A DNA stretch of 64,000 nucleotides, from the NCBI GenBank assembly GCA_963700105.1, contig CAVOWL010000005.1, positions 124,001 to 188,000 on the forward strand, given 5' to 3'. This document shows, in pieces, positions 32,417-42,145 of this stretch (position 1 is the first letter of the stretch; the number at the start of each line of letters is the position of its first letter). The notes beneath the pieces are model-generated. The model did no database searches. It saw only the letters and a program-made list of their open reading frames with translations, and was not told where the DNA came from. The DNA comes from CAVUWL01 sp963700105. GTDB taxonomy: Bacteria > Actinomycetota > Thermoleophilia > Solirubrobacterales > 70-9. A program made the translations under genes and the position numbers.

Positions 32417-33696
32417 TCCGCCGCTACACCCGCCCGGAGATAGGCGAGGTCTGGACCCAGCGACGCAAGATGGAGTGCTGGTTGGAGGTGGAGCTGGCCG
32501 CGACCGATGCCTGGGCGCAGGAGGGGATCGTTCCCGTCGAGGCGGCGCGGGCGGCCCGCGCTGAGGCGAGCTTCACGGTCGAGGCGGTCGAGGAGCGCGA
32601 GCGGACCACAGATCACGACCTGGCCGCCTTCGTCGAGGTTGTCGCGGACTCGATCGGCTCCCAAGGCCGCTGGATTCACTACGGGCTGACCTCCTCCGAT
32701 GTGCTCGATACGGCCCTGGCGCTGCAGCTGCGCCAGGCGGGTGAGGTCGTCCTCTCCAGCGCCCGCTCCTACCGCGACGCGCTGATCGAGCGGGCCCTGG
32801 AGCATCGCGACACGCTCTGCGTGGGGCGCACCCACGGTGTCCACGCCGAGCCCACCAGCTTCGGCCTGCGACTCGCCGGATTCGCCTTTGAGGCTGACCG
32901 CAACCTTGCTCGCCTCAGCGACGCCTTCGACCAACTCGGGGTCGGCAAGCTATCCGGCGCCGTCGGCACCTACGCCTCAGCACCACCGGCGATTGAGGCG
33001 CGGGTGATGGAGCGCCTCGGCCTGCGCCGCGAGGACGTCTCCACCCAGGTGATCCCGCGCGATCGACACGCGGTCCTGACCTCCCAGATCGCGATCGCCG
33101 GAGGCGGGCTCGAGCGCTTTGCAACGGAGCTTCGAAACCTGCAGCGCACCGAGGTTCGCGAGGTCGAGGAGCCCTTCGGCGCCGGCCAGAAAGGCTCCTC
33201 GGCGATGCCCCACAAGCGCAACCCAATCCGCAGCGAGCGGATCACCGGTCTCGCCCGCCTGCTGCGCGGCTATGCCCAGACCGGGCTGGAGAACATCGCC
33301 CTCTGGCACGAGCGCGACATCTCTCACTCCGGCGCCGAGCGGGTGATCCTTCCCGACGCGACAATCGCGCTGGATTACATGCAGGATCTGGCGGCCCGGA
33401 CCGCGGCCACGATGAGCGTCCACGCCGAGCGGATGCGCGAGAACCTCGAGCTGACCCACGGCGCCCTGTTTAGCCAGCGGGCGCTGAGCACGCTGGTTGA
33501 GTCGGGGATGAGCCGAGACGACGCCTATCGCCTGGTCAAGGAAAACGCCCAGCGCGCCTGGGACACTGGCACCGAGTTCCGCGAGCTACTAGCCCTCGCC
33601 GCTCCGGATTTGGACCTCGAGGCGGTCTTTGACTACGGCGCCTACCTTACCCACCTCCCCGAGATCTTCGCGCGCCTTGAAGCGTTGGCCGACTGA
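32413..33696 (+). CDS. purB: Adenylosuccinate lyase
   Basis: Acts twice in purine synthesis, releasing fumarate from SAICAR and from adenylosuccinate. The 427 residues contain the signature KGSSAMPHKRNPIRSER (about 260-276), the VGRTHGVHAEPTSFGLR segment with the catalytic His, and the central helices of the fumarase/aspartase fold. The start is GTG at 32413, overlapping the purE stop (GTGA). A good-quality gene with no anomalies. Confidence 0.97.
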   Translation: MIRRYTRPEIGEVWTQRRKMECWLEVELAATDAWAQEGIVPVEAARAARAEASFTVEAVEERERTTDHDLAAFVEVVADSIGSQGRWIHYGLTSSDVLDTALALQLRQAGEVVLSSARSYRDALIERALEHRDTLCVGRTHGVHAEPTSFGLRLAGFAFEADRNLARLSDAFDQLGVGKLSGAVGTYASAPPAIEARVMERLGLRREDVSTQVIPRDRHAVLTSQIAIAGGGLERFATELRNLQRTEVREVEEPFGAGQKGSSAMPHKRNPIRSERITGLARLLRGYAQTGLENIALWHERDISHSGAERVILPDATIALDYMQDLAARTAATMSVHAERMRENLELTHGALFSQRALSTLVESGMSRDDAYRLVKENAQRAWDTGTEFRELLALAAPDLDLEAVFDYGAYLTHLPEIFARLEALAD

Positions 33697-33711
33697 GGGT
33701 AGGTTGGAGCG

Positions 33712-34011
33712 ATGATCCTCTACACCTGTGGGAAAAAGACCAGCGGCCCGGGGCTCGCCCACCCCTGCGCAAAGGCGGGCAAGGCACTTCAGGGGGCGGG
33801 ATATGAGTATGAGGTCCAGACCGTGGGCGGATACCGGATGATGCCCTGGACCTGGGGCACTCGCGATCGGGATCGGGCCGAGGTCAAGAAACTGAGCGGC
33901 ACCAACGAGGTGCCGATACTCCTCCTCGATGACGGCGAGGTGGTCTCGGGCTCGGGTGCAATCGTGCGCTGGGCCAACCAACACCCCGCCACCAAGTCGG
34001 TGCCGAAGTAG
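33712..34011 (+). CDS. Glutathione S-transferase N-terminal/glutaredoxin-like domain protein
   Basis: This 99-residue thioredoxin-fold protein starts MILYTCGKKTSGPGLAHPC, with a Cys near residue 6 and one at 19. It contains NEVPILLLDDGEVVSGSGAI, the cis-Pro and glutathione-site pattern of GST N-terminal domains, and ends with a short helix. There is no C-terminal helical domain. No CxxC active site is present, so it is not a standard glutaredoxin. Its role in the purine operon region is unknown. The ATG follows GGAGCG. Confidence 0.75.
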   Translation: MILYTCGKKTSGPGLAHPCAKAGKALQGAGYEYEVQTVGGYRMMPWTWGTRDRDRAEVKKLSGTNEVPILLLDDGEVVSGSGAIVRWANQHPATKSVPK

Positions 34012-34022
34012 CCGCCCGGCGG

Positions 34023-35354
34023 CTAGGCCGAAACCAGGTCGCGCTGGCGGGCCGCTCGCCGAGCCGTGAGCACCACGGGAGTTCCGTCGCGAGGTGAAAG
34101 GGTGACGTTTCGTCGTCCCACCCGCTCGGGCTTTGGGCTGGCCTTGTACAGATCACAGCGGCCGAGCACCTCGGCAAGCATGATCCGCATCTCAAACTCG
34201 GCAAAGGAAGCCCCGAGGCAGCGGCGGATGCCGCCGCCGTAGGGGATCCATGAATAGGTCTCCGGTCCCTCGCCCAAGAACCGCTCGGGGCGAAAGGCAA
34301 AGGGCTCGGGATAGATATCGGCGCGGGTGTGGGTTAGCCAGATCGCCGGACTGACGTCGGTGCCAACCGCGAGCGTCGCTCCTTCGAGCTCGAGCTCGCG
34401 GGCGAGGCGCCGACCGGCAAGCGGGATCACCGGCCGCAGCCGCAAGGACTCAGCGATCGTGGCGCGCAGGAAGTCCTCCTCGCCCTCTTTGAGAGAATCA
34501 CGCAGTCGCCGCAGCGGCGCGGGGTGGCGGAGCAGCAGATCAAAGGTCCAAGCCAGCGCCGTCGCCGTCGTCTCGTGTCCTGCCAACAGAAGGGTCATCA
34601 GCTGATCGCGCAGCTCTGAGTCAGACATCTCCTCCCCGTCCTCAAAGCGCGCCAAGATCAGCGCCGAGAGCACGTCTCCGCGCTCGCCCAATCCCGGCGC
34701 GGCGCGGCGCTCGCGGATCTCGGCGTAGAGCAACTCATCCACCGCCCTCAGCTGACCCTCAAATTTTGCCCACGGACCGCGCCGATCAAAGCGTTGTGTG
34801 GCGATCCGAACCAGCTGCGCGGTCGGCGAGGCGGTCTCGGTGAGAACCTTGGAAAGCAGGCCGCGAAGCCGCTCCAGGCGGGGACCGTCGGAGACTCCGA
34901 AGACGACGCGCAGAATCACCTCGAGGGTCACCGCCTGCATCCGCGAATGGATCGCGAAGGGCTTACCGATGGGCCAGGATTCGATCTCGGCGCTGACAAT
35001 CTCTTCAACCACGGGCTGGTAGGAGCGCATCCGCTCGCCGTGGAAGGCGGGCAGCATCAACTTGCGCCGCGCGAGGTGATCCTCGCCTTCGAGCAGCAGC
35101 ACCGAACGCGATCCCATGATCGGTTCCAAAACGATGTTTCGACCGACCGGAAGACCGTTGGCGCGCTCGGTGTAGAGCGCCTTGATCGCCTCGGGGTCAG
35201 AGATCAAGACCATCGGCGATTTGAAGCCGAGGAACTTGACGCTGAAGGAGTTGCCATATCTCTGCCTGCTCTCATGCATGAAGGAGAGCGGGCGAAATCC
35301 CCATCGCAGGGTCTGGAGCAGGGGGCTGGAGCTGGGTCCGGCGGGGAGCGTCAC
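34023..35354 (-). CDS. Cytochrome P450
   Basis: A haem monooxygenase of 443 residues. It has the I-helix AGHETTATAL, the ExxR motif (ESLRLRP), the PERF loop (FRPERFLGEGP) and the haem-binding YGGGIRRCLG with Cys379. Soluble bacterial P450s have similar length, and no N-terminal anchor is visible. Electron partners (ferredoxin, reductase) are not encoded nearby. The substrate cannot be inferred. The gene is divergent from purC and separates purB from purC, so it is an insertion into a purine region. The start is GTG at 35354, 140 bp from purC. Confidence 0.94.
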   Translation of the reverse strand: MTLPAGPSSSPLLQTLRWGFRPLSFMHESRQRYGNSFSVKFLGFKSPMVLISDPEAIKALYTERANGLPVGRNIVLEPIMGSRSVLLLEGEDHLARRKLMLPAFHGERMRSYQPVVEEIVSAEIESWPIGKPFAIHSRMQAVTLEVILRVVFGVSDGPRLERLRGLLSKVLTETASPTAQLVRIATQRFDRRGPWAKFEGQLRAVDELLYAEIRERRAAPGLGERGDVLSALILARFEDGEEMSDSELRDQLMTLLLAGHETTATALAWTFDLLLRHPAPLRRLRDSLKEGEEDFLRATIAESLRLRPVIPLAGRRLARELELEGATLAVGTDVSPAIWLTHTRADIYPEPFAFRPERFLGEGPETYSWIPYGGGIRRCLGASFAEFEMRIMLAEVLGRCDLYKASPKPERVGRRNVTLSPRDGTPVVLTARRAARQRDLVSA

Positions 35355-35494
35355 CGCCCAAGGATCGCAGACCCAACCCGACCGCGCCGGGGCGCGATCG
35401 GGGTCGATTCAGAAATCGCCTCCCGGTCACCGAACGCGGCGCGGCGATCGGCCCCGAGCCGCCTGCCGCCCGTCCGATAGCTAGCATCGCAGCC

Positions 35495-36343
35495 GTGACC
35501 GCGGTCCAGGATCTGAAGCTTCATTCCTCCGGCAAGGTGCGCGATATCTATGAGTGGGGCGATGACCTCCTGATGGTCGCCTCGGATCGGATCTCCACCT
35601 ATGACGTCGTGATGCCGACCCCGATTCCCGATAAGGGGAAGGTGCTGACCCAGATGTCGGTGTTCTGGTTTGAAACAACCGGCGCAATCGTCGCCAACCA
35701 CCTGCTCTCTGAGGACGTTCCCGAGGAGGTAATGGACCGCGCTCTGCGGGTGCGAAAGCTGCAGATGTATCCGCTCGAGTGCGTGGTCCGGGGCTACCTC
35801 TCGGGCTCGGGTTGGAACGAATACCGCGAGTCGGGATCGGTTTGCGGATTGCCCCTGCCCGCCGGCCTACTCGAGTCCGACCGGCTGCCGGAGCCGATCT
35901 TTACCCCCGCCACCAAGGCAAAGATCGGTGAGCACGACGAAAACATCGACTTCGAGCGCGCCGCCGAAGCGATCGGCGACCGGGCGCTGCTGGAGGAGCT
36001 GCGGCGCATCTCGATCGAGCTCTACATACATGCCGCCGAGCACGCGCTCGCACGGGGCATCATCCTCGCCGACACCAAGTTCGAGTTCGGCCGCCATGCC
36101 GGCGCCGAGGTCGTCCTCGGCGATGAGGTGCTGACCCCGGACTCCTCGAGGTTTTGGCCCGCCGATTCCTACCGGCCAGGGCGCGCCCAGCCCTCCTTCG
36201 ATAAGCAATACGTGCGCGACTGGGCCGATCAGTCGGGCTGGGATCACACCCCCCCCGCACCGCCGCTCCCGCCCGATGTGGTCGAGCAGACCCGGGCCAA
36301 GTACGTCGAGGCCTACGAGCGAATCAGCGGGCTTCGCTTCTAG
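35495..36343 (+). CDS. purC: Phosphoribosylaminoimidazole-succinocarboxamide synthase
   Basis: Adds aspartate to CAIR to give SAICAR. The 282 residues have LHSSGKVRDIYEWGDDLLMVA, VRGYLSGSGWNEY, LADTKFEFG and the end YVEAYERISG, all as expected for SAICAR synthetase. The GTG start at 35495 follows a 140-bp divergent promoter gap with the P450 gene. It is the first gene of purC-purS-purQ-purL. Confidence 0.97.
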   Translation: MTAVQDLKLHSSGKVRDIYEWGDDLLMVASDRISTYDVVMPTPIPDKGKVLTQMSVFWFETTGAIVANHLLSEDVPEEVMDRALRVRKLQMYPLECVVRGYLSGSGWNEYRESGSVCGLPLPAGLLESDRLPEPIFTPATKAKIGEHDENIDFERAAEAIGDRALLEELRRISIELYIHAAEHALARGIILADTKFEFGRHAGAEVVLGDEVLTPDSSRFWPADSYRPGRAQPSFDKQYVRDWADQSGWDHTPPAPPLPPDVVEQTRAKYVEAYERISGLRF

Positions 36344-36345
36344 CG

Positions 36346-36567
36346 ATGCGAGCTCGAGTTCTGATCCGTCCCAAGCAGGAAATCCTCGATCCGCAGGGCA
36401 AGGCGGTGGAGCAGGCGCTGCCGGCACTTGGTTTCGGCACGGTAACCGGGGTGGTTGTGGGGCGGATGATCGAACTTGACACCGATCACCCCGATCGCCT
36501 CGAGGAGCTCTGCGAGAAGCTGCTCGCCAACCCCCTGGTCGAGGACTTCGAGATCCAGACCCTGTGA
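36346..36567 (+). CDS. purS: Phosphoribosylformylglycinamidine synthase subunit PurS
   Basis: This 73-residue PurS is a small structural subunit that joins PurQ and the short PurL in the FGAM synthase complex. It has the family pattern ARVLIRPKQEILDPQGKAVEQ, LGFGTVTGVVVGRMIELD and a short C-terminal helix. It starts two bases after purC and overlaps purQ by four. Confidence 0.95.
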   Translation: MRARVLIRPKQEILDPQGKAVEQALPALGFGTVTGVVVGRMIELDTDHPDRLEELCEKLLANPLVEDFEIQTL

Positions 36568-37228
36568 TCTGGGGGGTTCTCCAATTCCCCGGTTCCTGCG
36601 ATGAGCGGGACGCGCTTCGGGCCTGTTCTCGCCACGGTGAGGCGCGACTCATCTGGCATCAGGAGCGCGACCTCGGCGGACTCGACGCGATCATCATCCC
36701 GGGGGGCTTCTCCTACGGGGACTACCTGCGGGCGGGGGCGATCGCGCGGTTCTCACCGGCGATGGAGGCGGTCGCGGAGTTCGCCGCGGCTGGCGGCGCC
36801 GTGCTCGGCATCTGCAATGGGTTCCAGGTGCTTTGTGAGGCGGGATTATTGCCGGGGGCGCTGCTGCTCAACCAGCAGATGCGCTTTGTCTGCCGCCAGC
36901 TCGAGCTCGTCGTCGAGGGCACCAACTCTCCATTCATCAGCGCGCTCGCTGCGCGGCGAGCGGCTCTCGCTGCCGGCCAAGCACGGGGAAGGGCGCTACT
37001 TCGCGCCAGCCAGAGCTGCTCGAGGAGATCGAGGCAAACGACCAGATCGCCTTTCGCTATGCACCCGGTCAGAACCCCAACGGATCAGCGGCTGACATCG
37101 CCGGGGTTTTTAACCGAGGCGGCAACGTGCTCGGGATGATGCCCCATCCCGAGCACGCGGTCGATTCCCTCAGCGGCTCGACCGACGGGGCGCGTCTTTT
37201 TGCCGCCGCCGCGAGGGTCCTCCATTGA
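36564..37228 (+). pseudogene. purQ: FGAM synthase glutaminase subunit PurQ, with two apparent frameshifts
   Basis: The first frame (36564 to about 36950) encodes a normal PurQ start: GVLQFPGSCDERDALRA, PGGFSYGDYLRAGAIARFSP, the nucleophile Cys in GICNGFQVL and MRFVCRQLELVVEGTNSPF. At about 36940-36958 the similarity moves to another frame (GERLSLPAKHGEGRYFAP). At about 37005-37012 it moves again (PELLEEIEANDQIAFRYAP to MPHPEHAVDS), ending at TGA 37226-37228, which overlaps the purL start. Each shift goes the same way by one base. Read as is, the protein ends early with a nonsense tail and lacks the catalytic His and Glu of MPHPEH. Sequencing error or real decay are both possible, since the joined frames make a complete PurQ. 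Confidence 0.85.
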
Positions 37229-39405
37229 CGGTCTCCGAGCACAGCCAGCTCGGCCTCACCGACCACGAGTACGGGCTGATCGTCGAGCAGCTTGGTCGCG
37301 AGCCCAATCAGGTCGAGCTGGCGATGTTCAGCCTGCTTTGGTCAGAGCACTGCGCCTACAAGCACTCCCGGCGGTTGCTGCGGCGGCTGCCCACCAGCGG
37401 CACGCGGGTCGTGATGGGGCCGGGGGAGAATGCCGGCGCGGTCGACATCGGCGGCGGTTACGCAATCGCCTTCAAGGTCGAGTCACACAACCACCCCAGC
37501 GCGGTGGAGCCGTTTCAGGGCGCGGCTACCGGGGTGGGCGGCATCCTCCGCGACGTATTCGCCCTCGGCGCGAGGCCGATCGCGATCCTCGACTCGCTGC
37601 GCTTTGGGGAGCTTGACTCAGAGCGCTCCCGCTTCCTGCTCGAGGGAGCGGTGCGCGGGATCGGCCACTACGGCAACTCGATTGGCGTCGCAACCGTCGG
37701 CGGTGAGATCTACTTCGAGCCGCCCTACGAGCACAACTGCCTTGTCAACGCGATGTGCGTGGGGATCGCCAAGCGCGCCGATATGGTGCGTGCCGCCGCC
37801 GCGGGGGTCGGCAACGCGGTGGTATTGATCGGCGCCTCCACCGGTCGCGACGGAATCGGGGGGGCCTCGGTCCTGGCCTCCGCCGAGCTCGGTGAGGGCG
37901 ACGCGGCGAAGCGCCCAACGGTTCAGGTTGGTGATCCCTTTGAGGAGTCCAAGTTGCTGGAGTGCTGTCTGGAGGCGCTGGCGGGGGACCTGCTCGTCTC
38001 ATTGCAGGACCTGGGTGCGGCTGGGCTGACCTCCTCGGCCGCGGAGATGGCCTCCGCAGGCGGGGTCGGCATCGACTTGGACCTCGACCTCGTGCCGTTG
38101 CGCGAGGCCGACATGGAGCCCTTTGAAATCATGGTCTCGGAGTCCCAGGAGCGGATGCTTGCCGTGGTCGAGCCGGCGCGGCTGTCCGAGCTGCTGGCGG
38201 TGTGTGAGAAATGGCAGACCGCTGCCGCAGAGATCGGCGTGATCACCGATAGCGCCCGGCTGCGGGTGCTCGGGCGGGGAGAGGTGCTCGGCGACATGCC
38301 GATCGGAGTCCTGGTCGACGGCTGCCCGCTTTATGAACTCAATCCGAGCGAACCCCCGCAATGGATCTACGGCAACCGGGTGACGCTCGAGGCTGGGGTC
38401 TCCCCTGAGGACGAGCTGCTGGCTCTCTTGGGCTCCCCCAGCGTGGCCTCCAAGCGCTGGGCCTTCGAGCAGTATGACTCGCTGGTCGGCTCGCGCACCG
38501 TGTGCCGGCCCGAGTCGGCCGATGCCGCCGTCCTGACGATCCCCGAGGCCGGCAACGCGATCGCCGTCTCGATCGACGGCAACGGCCGCCACGTCGCCTG
38601 CGACCCATATGCGGGGACGATCGAGGCGGTGCTCGAGTGCGCCCAGAACCTCGCCTGCGTCGGCGCCGAGCCGCTGGGCCTGACCAACTGCCTCAACTTC
38701 GGCAACCCCGAGAAGCCGGGCACCGCATGGCAGTTGGACCGCTCGATCAGCGCCCTCGCCGACGCCTGCACCGCGCTGGACGTCCCGGTCGTCGGTGGCA
38801 ACGTCTCCCTATACAACGAGGGGCCAGACGGCCCGATCTACCCGACCCCGGTGGTCGGCATGGTCGGGGAACTGCCCGACCCGGCGGGGGTCGCCGGCAG
38901 CGCCTTCCTCGCCGCGGGCGAGGCGATCGCCCTGCTGGGCCCCTTCACCCCGACCCTGGCGGGCTCGGAGCTTGCCAAGCAGCGCGGGGAACTGGACGCG
39001 GGTTTGCCGCTACCGGATATCGCTGCGGTAAAGGGCGCCTGCGCCACCATCCGCGACGCGGTCCGCCACGGCAGGCTCAGCTCCGTCCACGACATCAGCG
39101 ACGGAGGCCTCGCCTGCGCCCTGGCCGAGTGTGCGATCGGCTCCGGGCTCGGCGCCCGGATCGACGTCCACCCCCTGCGCGAGCGCGGCTGCTCACCCGA
39201 GGAGGCGCTCTTCGGCGAGGGCGCTGGCGGCTTCCTACTCAGCGGCGATCGCGGCGCTCTGGAAGCCCTGGGCGCGATCTTGCTGGGCGAGGTCGGGGGC
39301 ACCTCGATCGAGATCGCCGCCGCCGACCGCAGTATCAGCCTCAGCCTCAGCGCCGCCGCGAGCGCCTGGGGCTCGCTGTCGGCGCGAGTCAGAGCGCCCG
39401 CCTGA
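37225..39405 (+). CDS. purL: Phosphoribosylformylglycinamidine synthase subunit PurL (small form)
   Basis: Converts FGAR and ammonia (from PurQ) to FGAM. The 726 residues match the small PurL. It has LWSEHCAYKHSRRLL near the N-terminus, GENAGAVDIGGGYAIAFKVE followed by SHNHPSAVEPFQGAATGVGG, and CLNFGNPEKPGTAWQ plus VVGGNVSLYNE in the second half. Both halves of the AIRS-like fold are intact. The start is TTG 37225, overlapping the purQ TGA. An intact PurL needs PurS and PurQ, so the broken purQ frame upstream is at odds with its condition. Confidence 0.97.
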   Translation: MTVSEHSQLGLTDHEYGLIVEQLGREPNQVELAMFSLLWSEHCAYKHSRRLLRRLPTSGTRVVMGPGENAGAVDIGGGYAIAFKVESHNHPSAVEPFQGAATGVGGILRDVFALGARPIAILDSLRFGELDSERSRFLLEGAVRGIGHYGNSIGVATVGGEIYFEPPYEHNCLVNAMCVGIAKRADMVRAAAAGVGNAVVLIGASTGRDGIGGASVLASAELGEGDAAKRPTVQVGDPFEESKLLECCLEALAGDLLVSLQDLGAAGLTSSAAEMASAGGVGIDLDLDLVPLREADMEPFEIMVSESQERMLAVVEPARLSELLAVCEKWQTAAAEIGVITDSARLRVLGRGEVLGDMPIGVLVDGCPLYELNPSEPPQWIYGNRVTLEAGVSPEDELLALLGSPSVASKRWAFEQYDSLVGSRTVCRPESADAAVLTIPEAGNAIAVSIDGNGRHVACDPYAGTIEAVLECAQNLACVGAEPLGLTNCLNFGNPEKPGTAWQLDRSISALADACTALDVPVVGGNVSLYNEGPDGPIYPTPVVGMVGELPDPAGVAGSAFLAAGEAIALLGPFTPTLAGSELAKQRGELDAGLPLPDIAAVKGACATIRDAVRHGRLSSVHDISDGGLACALAECAIGSGLGARIDVHPLRERGCSPEEALFGEGAGGFLLSGDRGALEALGAILLGEVGGTSIEIAAADRSISLSLSAAASAWGSLSARVRAPA

Positions 39406-39438
39406 GCCCGCGCCGAGGCTCTGGTACCTGTGCCGCGC

Positions 39439-40557
39439 CTAGCGCTTGATCGTGATGGCGCTGGTCGTCGTCTGCGTTTCGCCCTGCGGATTGGCGGCGA
39501 CGATCGTCAGGGTTACCTTGAGCGAGCCCTTCCTCTTCAGCTGGGTACGGCCCTTGCCGTTCAGGCTCAGTTTGATCCCAACCGTCTTGCCAGCGGGGAC
39601 CGTGGTCTTCCCCTTGCCGATCACAACCGGCTTGCCGGCTTTCGATCCCGCCCGCGAAGCCGTTGCGGCGGCCGGGGCGGTGAGCGTCTGGGTCGTGCCG
39701 GCGGCGGGCGGGTTGGTCGCCGTGCCGAGCGCGAGGGTCTTGCCATTCGGCCCGACCCGCAGTGGCTTGTTGGCGAGCTTGAGGCCGCCGTTGGCGCCGG
39801 CTGGTGGCGCCGGGGCGGGAGGAGGAGGCGTGCTGCCGAGGTTGAAGCTCGCCAGCAGTTCATAGCCGGTCGGATCGGTCGGTTTGGAGTACTCCGAGCT
39901 GGTGTGTTCGGGGGCCGGAAAGTAGGCGCTGTCACGGTCGGCTTCCTCGCCGATCACGGTGCGGCCGGTGTAGAGGAGCGGCAACGAGGCGGTCGGGCTG
40001 AGAACCGAGATTGCCATCCCGTCGAAGGACCCCAGCTCACCCGGGATCGCCAGGTTCGGCACTGGCTGGGAGGAGATCGCCATGTTGAGCGGGACCGTCG
40101 TGACCTGATTGGGCGGAACCGTGAAGGTCGGGCTGATCTCCGGTATCTGGCAGCAGTAGACGTTGGGCTCAGAGGGGATCGACGAGCCTTCCTGAGTGCT
40201 GGTGATCACCACCGCCTGCATCGGGCCGGGGTCGGGCATCGCTGGCAGGGTGACGCTCGTGATCTCGCCGCTGCCCCCCGTGGTTTCGGGGAACGGGGCG
40301 CCGTCTGAGCCCCTGACGCTGGCCCAGGACCACATACACGAGGAGGCGCCGTAAAAAGGCGGCGCTCCCCCCTCGCAGCTCAACCCCGGAGTCACCGCCT
40401 GGGCCGGGTTGCCGCCGAAGGTAGTGTCGGCCCGTGCCGACGCCGCCAGGGCGAGCGCGCAGAGCAACGCCGAAGATGCGCCCGCAAGCAGCCGCGGCAA
40501 CGTCGCGCTCGGAGAGTTCCGCCTGCCGGCAGTGCCTTTTGCAACCATGACCCGCAC
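39439..40557 (-). CDS. Secreted protein of unknown function
   Basis: This 372-residue protein has a signal peptide (basic N-terminus, then LLAGASSALLCALALAASARA, cleaved near 43). A Cys-containing domain follows (about 45-220) with Cys59, Cys73 and the pair CC near 134. A Pro-rich linker (TPPPPAPAPPAG, about 247-258) leads to a beta-rich C-terminal part with LSLNGKGRTQLKRKGSLKV and a TTTSAITIKR end. The last segment looks like the cadherin/Ig-like C-terminal domain common in Thermoleophilia exported proteins. No function is assigned. It is divergent from purF. Confidence 0.7.
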   Translation of the reverse strand: MRVMVAKGTAGRRNSPSATLPRLLAGASSALLCALALAASARADTTFGGNPAQAVTPGLSCEGGAPPFYGASSCMWSWASVRGSDGAPFPETTGGSGEITSVTLPAMPDPGPMQAVVITSTQEGSSIPSEPNVYCCQIPEISPTFTVPPNQVTTVPLNMAISSQPVPNLAIPGELGSFDGMAISVLSPTASLPLLYTGRTVIGEEADRDSAYFPAPEHTSSEYSKPTDPTGYELLASFNLGSTPPPPAPAPPAGANGGLKLANKPLRVGPNGKTLALGTATNPPAAGTTQTLTAPAAATASRAGSKAGKPVVIGKGKTTVPAGKTVGIKLSLNGKGRTQLKRKGSLKVTLTIVAANPQGETQTTTSAITIKR

Positions 40558-40693
40558 CCATAGTACCTAGAAGCGGAAGGGGCAAGGCCGCAAGTCCCTG
40601 CGCCACCCGTTCGGACCTACGGCCGCTGCTACCCTCCCGGAGTAGGCAGTCCGCCTGCGCGTCCCGTCTCTACACAGCGAGGAATACGCGCTT

Positions 40694-42139
40694 TTGACTA
40701 CCGCCGAGCGGCCTTTGACCGACCGTGATGGACCGCGCGATGAGTGCGGCGTCTTTGGCGTATTCGCACCCGGCCACGACGTCGCCCGACTCGCCTACTT
40801 CAGCCTCTACGCGCTGCAGCACCGCGGGCAGGAGTCGGCCGGGATCGCTACCTGTGAGGGGGGCCACATCACCACCCTGCGCGACTCGGGGTTGGTCTCG
40901 CAGGTCTTTGACGAGGAGAAGCTGCGGGCGCTCGAGGGCGACATGGCAATCGGCCACGTTCGATACTCGACCACCGGCGGCGGCTCCTGGGAGAACGCCC
41001 AGCCAATCTGGCGCGATGATGGTCGCGAGCTGGCACTCGCCCACAACGGCAATCTGACCAACGCAGTGGAGTTGTGGAACGCGTTGCGCGAGTGCGGGAT
41101 CGACTTCCGCGGCACCTCAGACTCCGAGATCATCGCGGCGCTGCTCTCCTCTCACCCAGGCAGATTCATCGAGGACGCCGTGGCGGAGGTGATGCCACGC
41201 CTGCAGGGCGCCTACTCCACGGTGGTGATGACCAAGCATGCGATCGTCGCCTTTCGCGACCCGCACGGAGTGCGGCCCCTCTCGCTCGGCCGCTTGGACG
41301 AGCGATTCGTGGTTGCCTCTGAGAGCTGCGCCCTCGACATCATCGGAGCGAAGCTGATGCGCGAGGTACATCCCGGCGAGATGGTCTCCCTGACCGAGCG
41401 CGGGCTTGAGACCCGCCAGGTGGTTAAGACCGGGCGCCCCGCGATCTGCGTCTTTGAGCACATCTACTTCTCCCGGCCAGATAGCCGGCTTGAGGGCAAG
41501 GTGCTGCAACAGGTGCGCGGCAGGATGGGAGAGAACCTCTGGCACGAGGCGCCGGTCGACGCTGATCTGGTCATCTCGGTACCGGATTCCGGGAACCCCG
41601 CGGCGGCTGGATTTGCGCGCGCCTCCGGGCTGCCGCGAGACGACGGCCTGATCAAGAACCGATACGTGGCACGAACCTTCATCCAGCCTGGCCAGGAGCT
41701 GCGCAAGCACGGACTGCGGCTGAAGTTCAATCCGCTACCGGAGATCGTCGCCGGCAAGCGCATCGTCGTCGTCGACGATTCAATCGTGCGCGGCAACACA
41801 ACCCGCCAGATCGTCGGCATGTTGCGCGACGCGGGAGCCAGGGAGGTGCACCTACGGATCTCGGCCCCGCCGATCCGCCACCCCTGCCACTACGGGGTCG
41901 ACATGTCGACCCGCGAGGAGATGATCGCCCACAATCGCAGCATCGAGGAGGTCGCCGCAGAGCTCGACGCCGATTCCCTCGCCTACCTTTCCCTGCAAGG
42001 GGTATACGAGGCAATCGGTACCCCGGCCGAGGATCATTGCGATGCCTGCTTCACCGGTCACTACCCGCTCGGGGACCCCGAGGAGGCAAACGGCAAATTC
42101 GCCCTCGAGCAGATCGACGTGGTCCCGGCCAGCCGCTAG
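40694..42139 (+). CDS. purF: Amidophosphoribosyltransferase
   Basis: Catalyses the committed step, PRPP plus glutamine to phosphoribosylamine. The 481 residues have a 17-residue propeptide before the nucleophile Cys18 (in DECGVFGVF), so the leader must be removed. YALQHRGQESAGIAT and AHNGNLTN belong to the glutaminase half, and VVVDDSIVRGNTTRQI is the PRPP-binding loop. The start is TTG 40694. The usual neighbour purM is absent; purN follows directly. Confidence 0.97.
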   Translation: MTTAERPLTDRDGPRDECGVFGVFAPGHDVARLAYFSLYALQHRGQESAGIATCEGGHITTLRDSGLVSQVFDEEKLRALEGDMAIGHVRYSTTGGGSWENAQPIWRDDGRELALAHNGNLTNAVELWNALRECGIDFRGTSDSEIIAALLSSHPGRFIEDAVAEVMPRLQGAYSTVVMTKHAIVAFRDPHGVRPLSLGRLDERFVVASESCALDIIGAKLMREVHPGEMVSLTERGLETRQVVKTGRPAICVFEHIYFSRPDSRLEGKVLQQVRGRMGENLWHEAPVDADLVISVPDSGNPAAAGFARASGLPRDDGLIKNRYVARTFIQPGQELRKHGLRLKFNPLPEIVAGKRIVVVDDSIVRGNTTRQIVGMLRDAGAREVHLRISAPPIRHPCHYGVDMSTREEMIAHNRSIEEVAAELDADSLAYLSLQGVYEAIGTPAEDHCDACFTGHYPLGDPEEANGKFALEQIDVVPASR

Positions 42140-42145
42140 CCGCTG

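Noticed and set aside
36564..37228. Programmed ribosomal frameshifting in purQ
   Set aside because: Two shifts in the same direction at sites lacking a slippery heptamer or a prominent pseudoknot make recoding unlikely.
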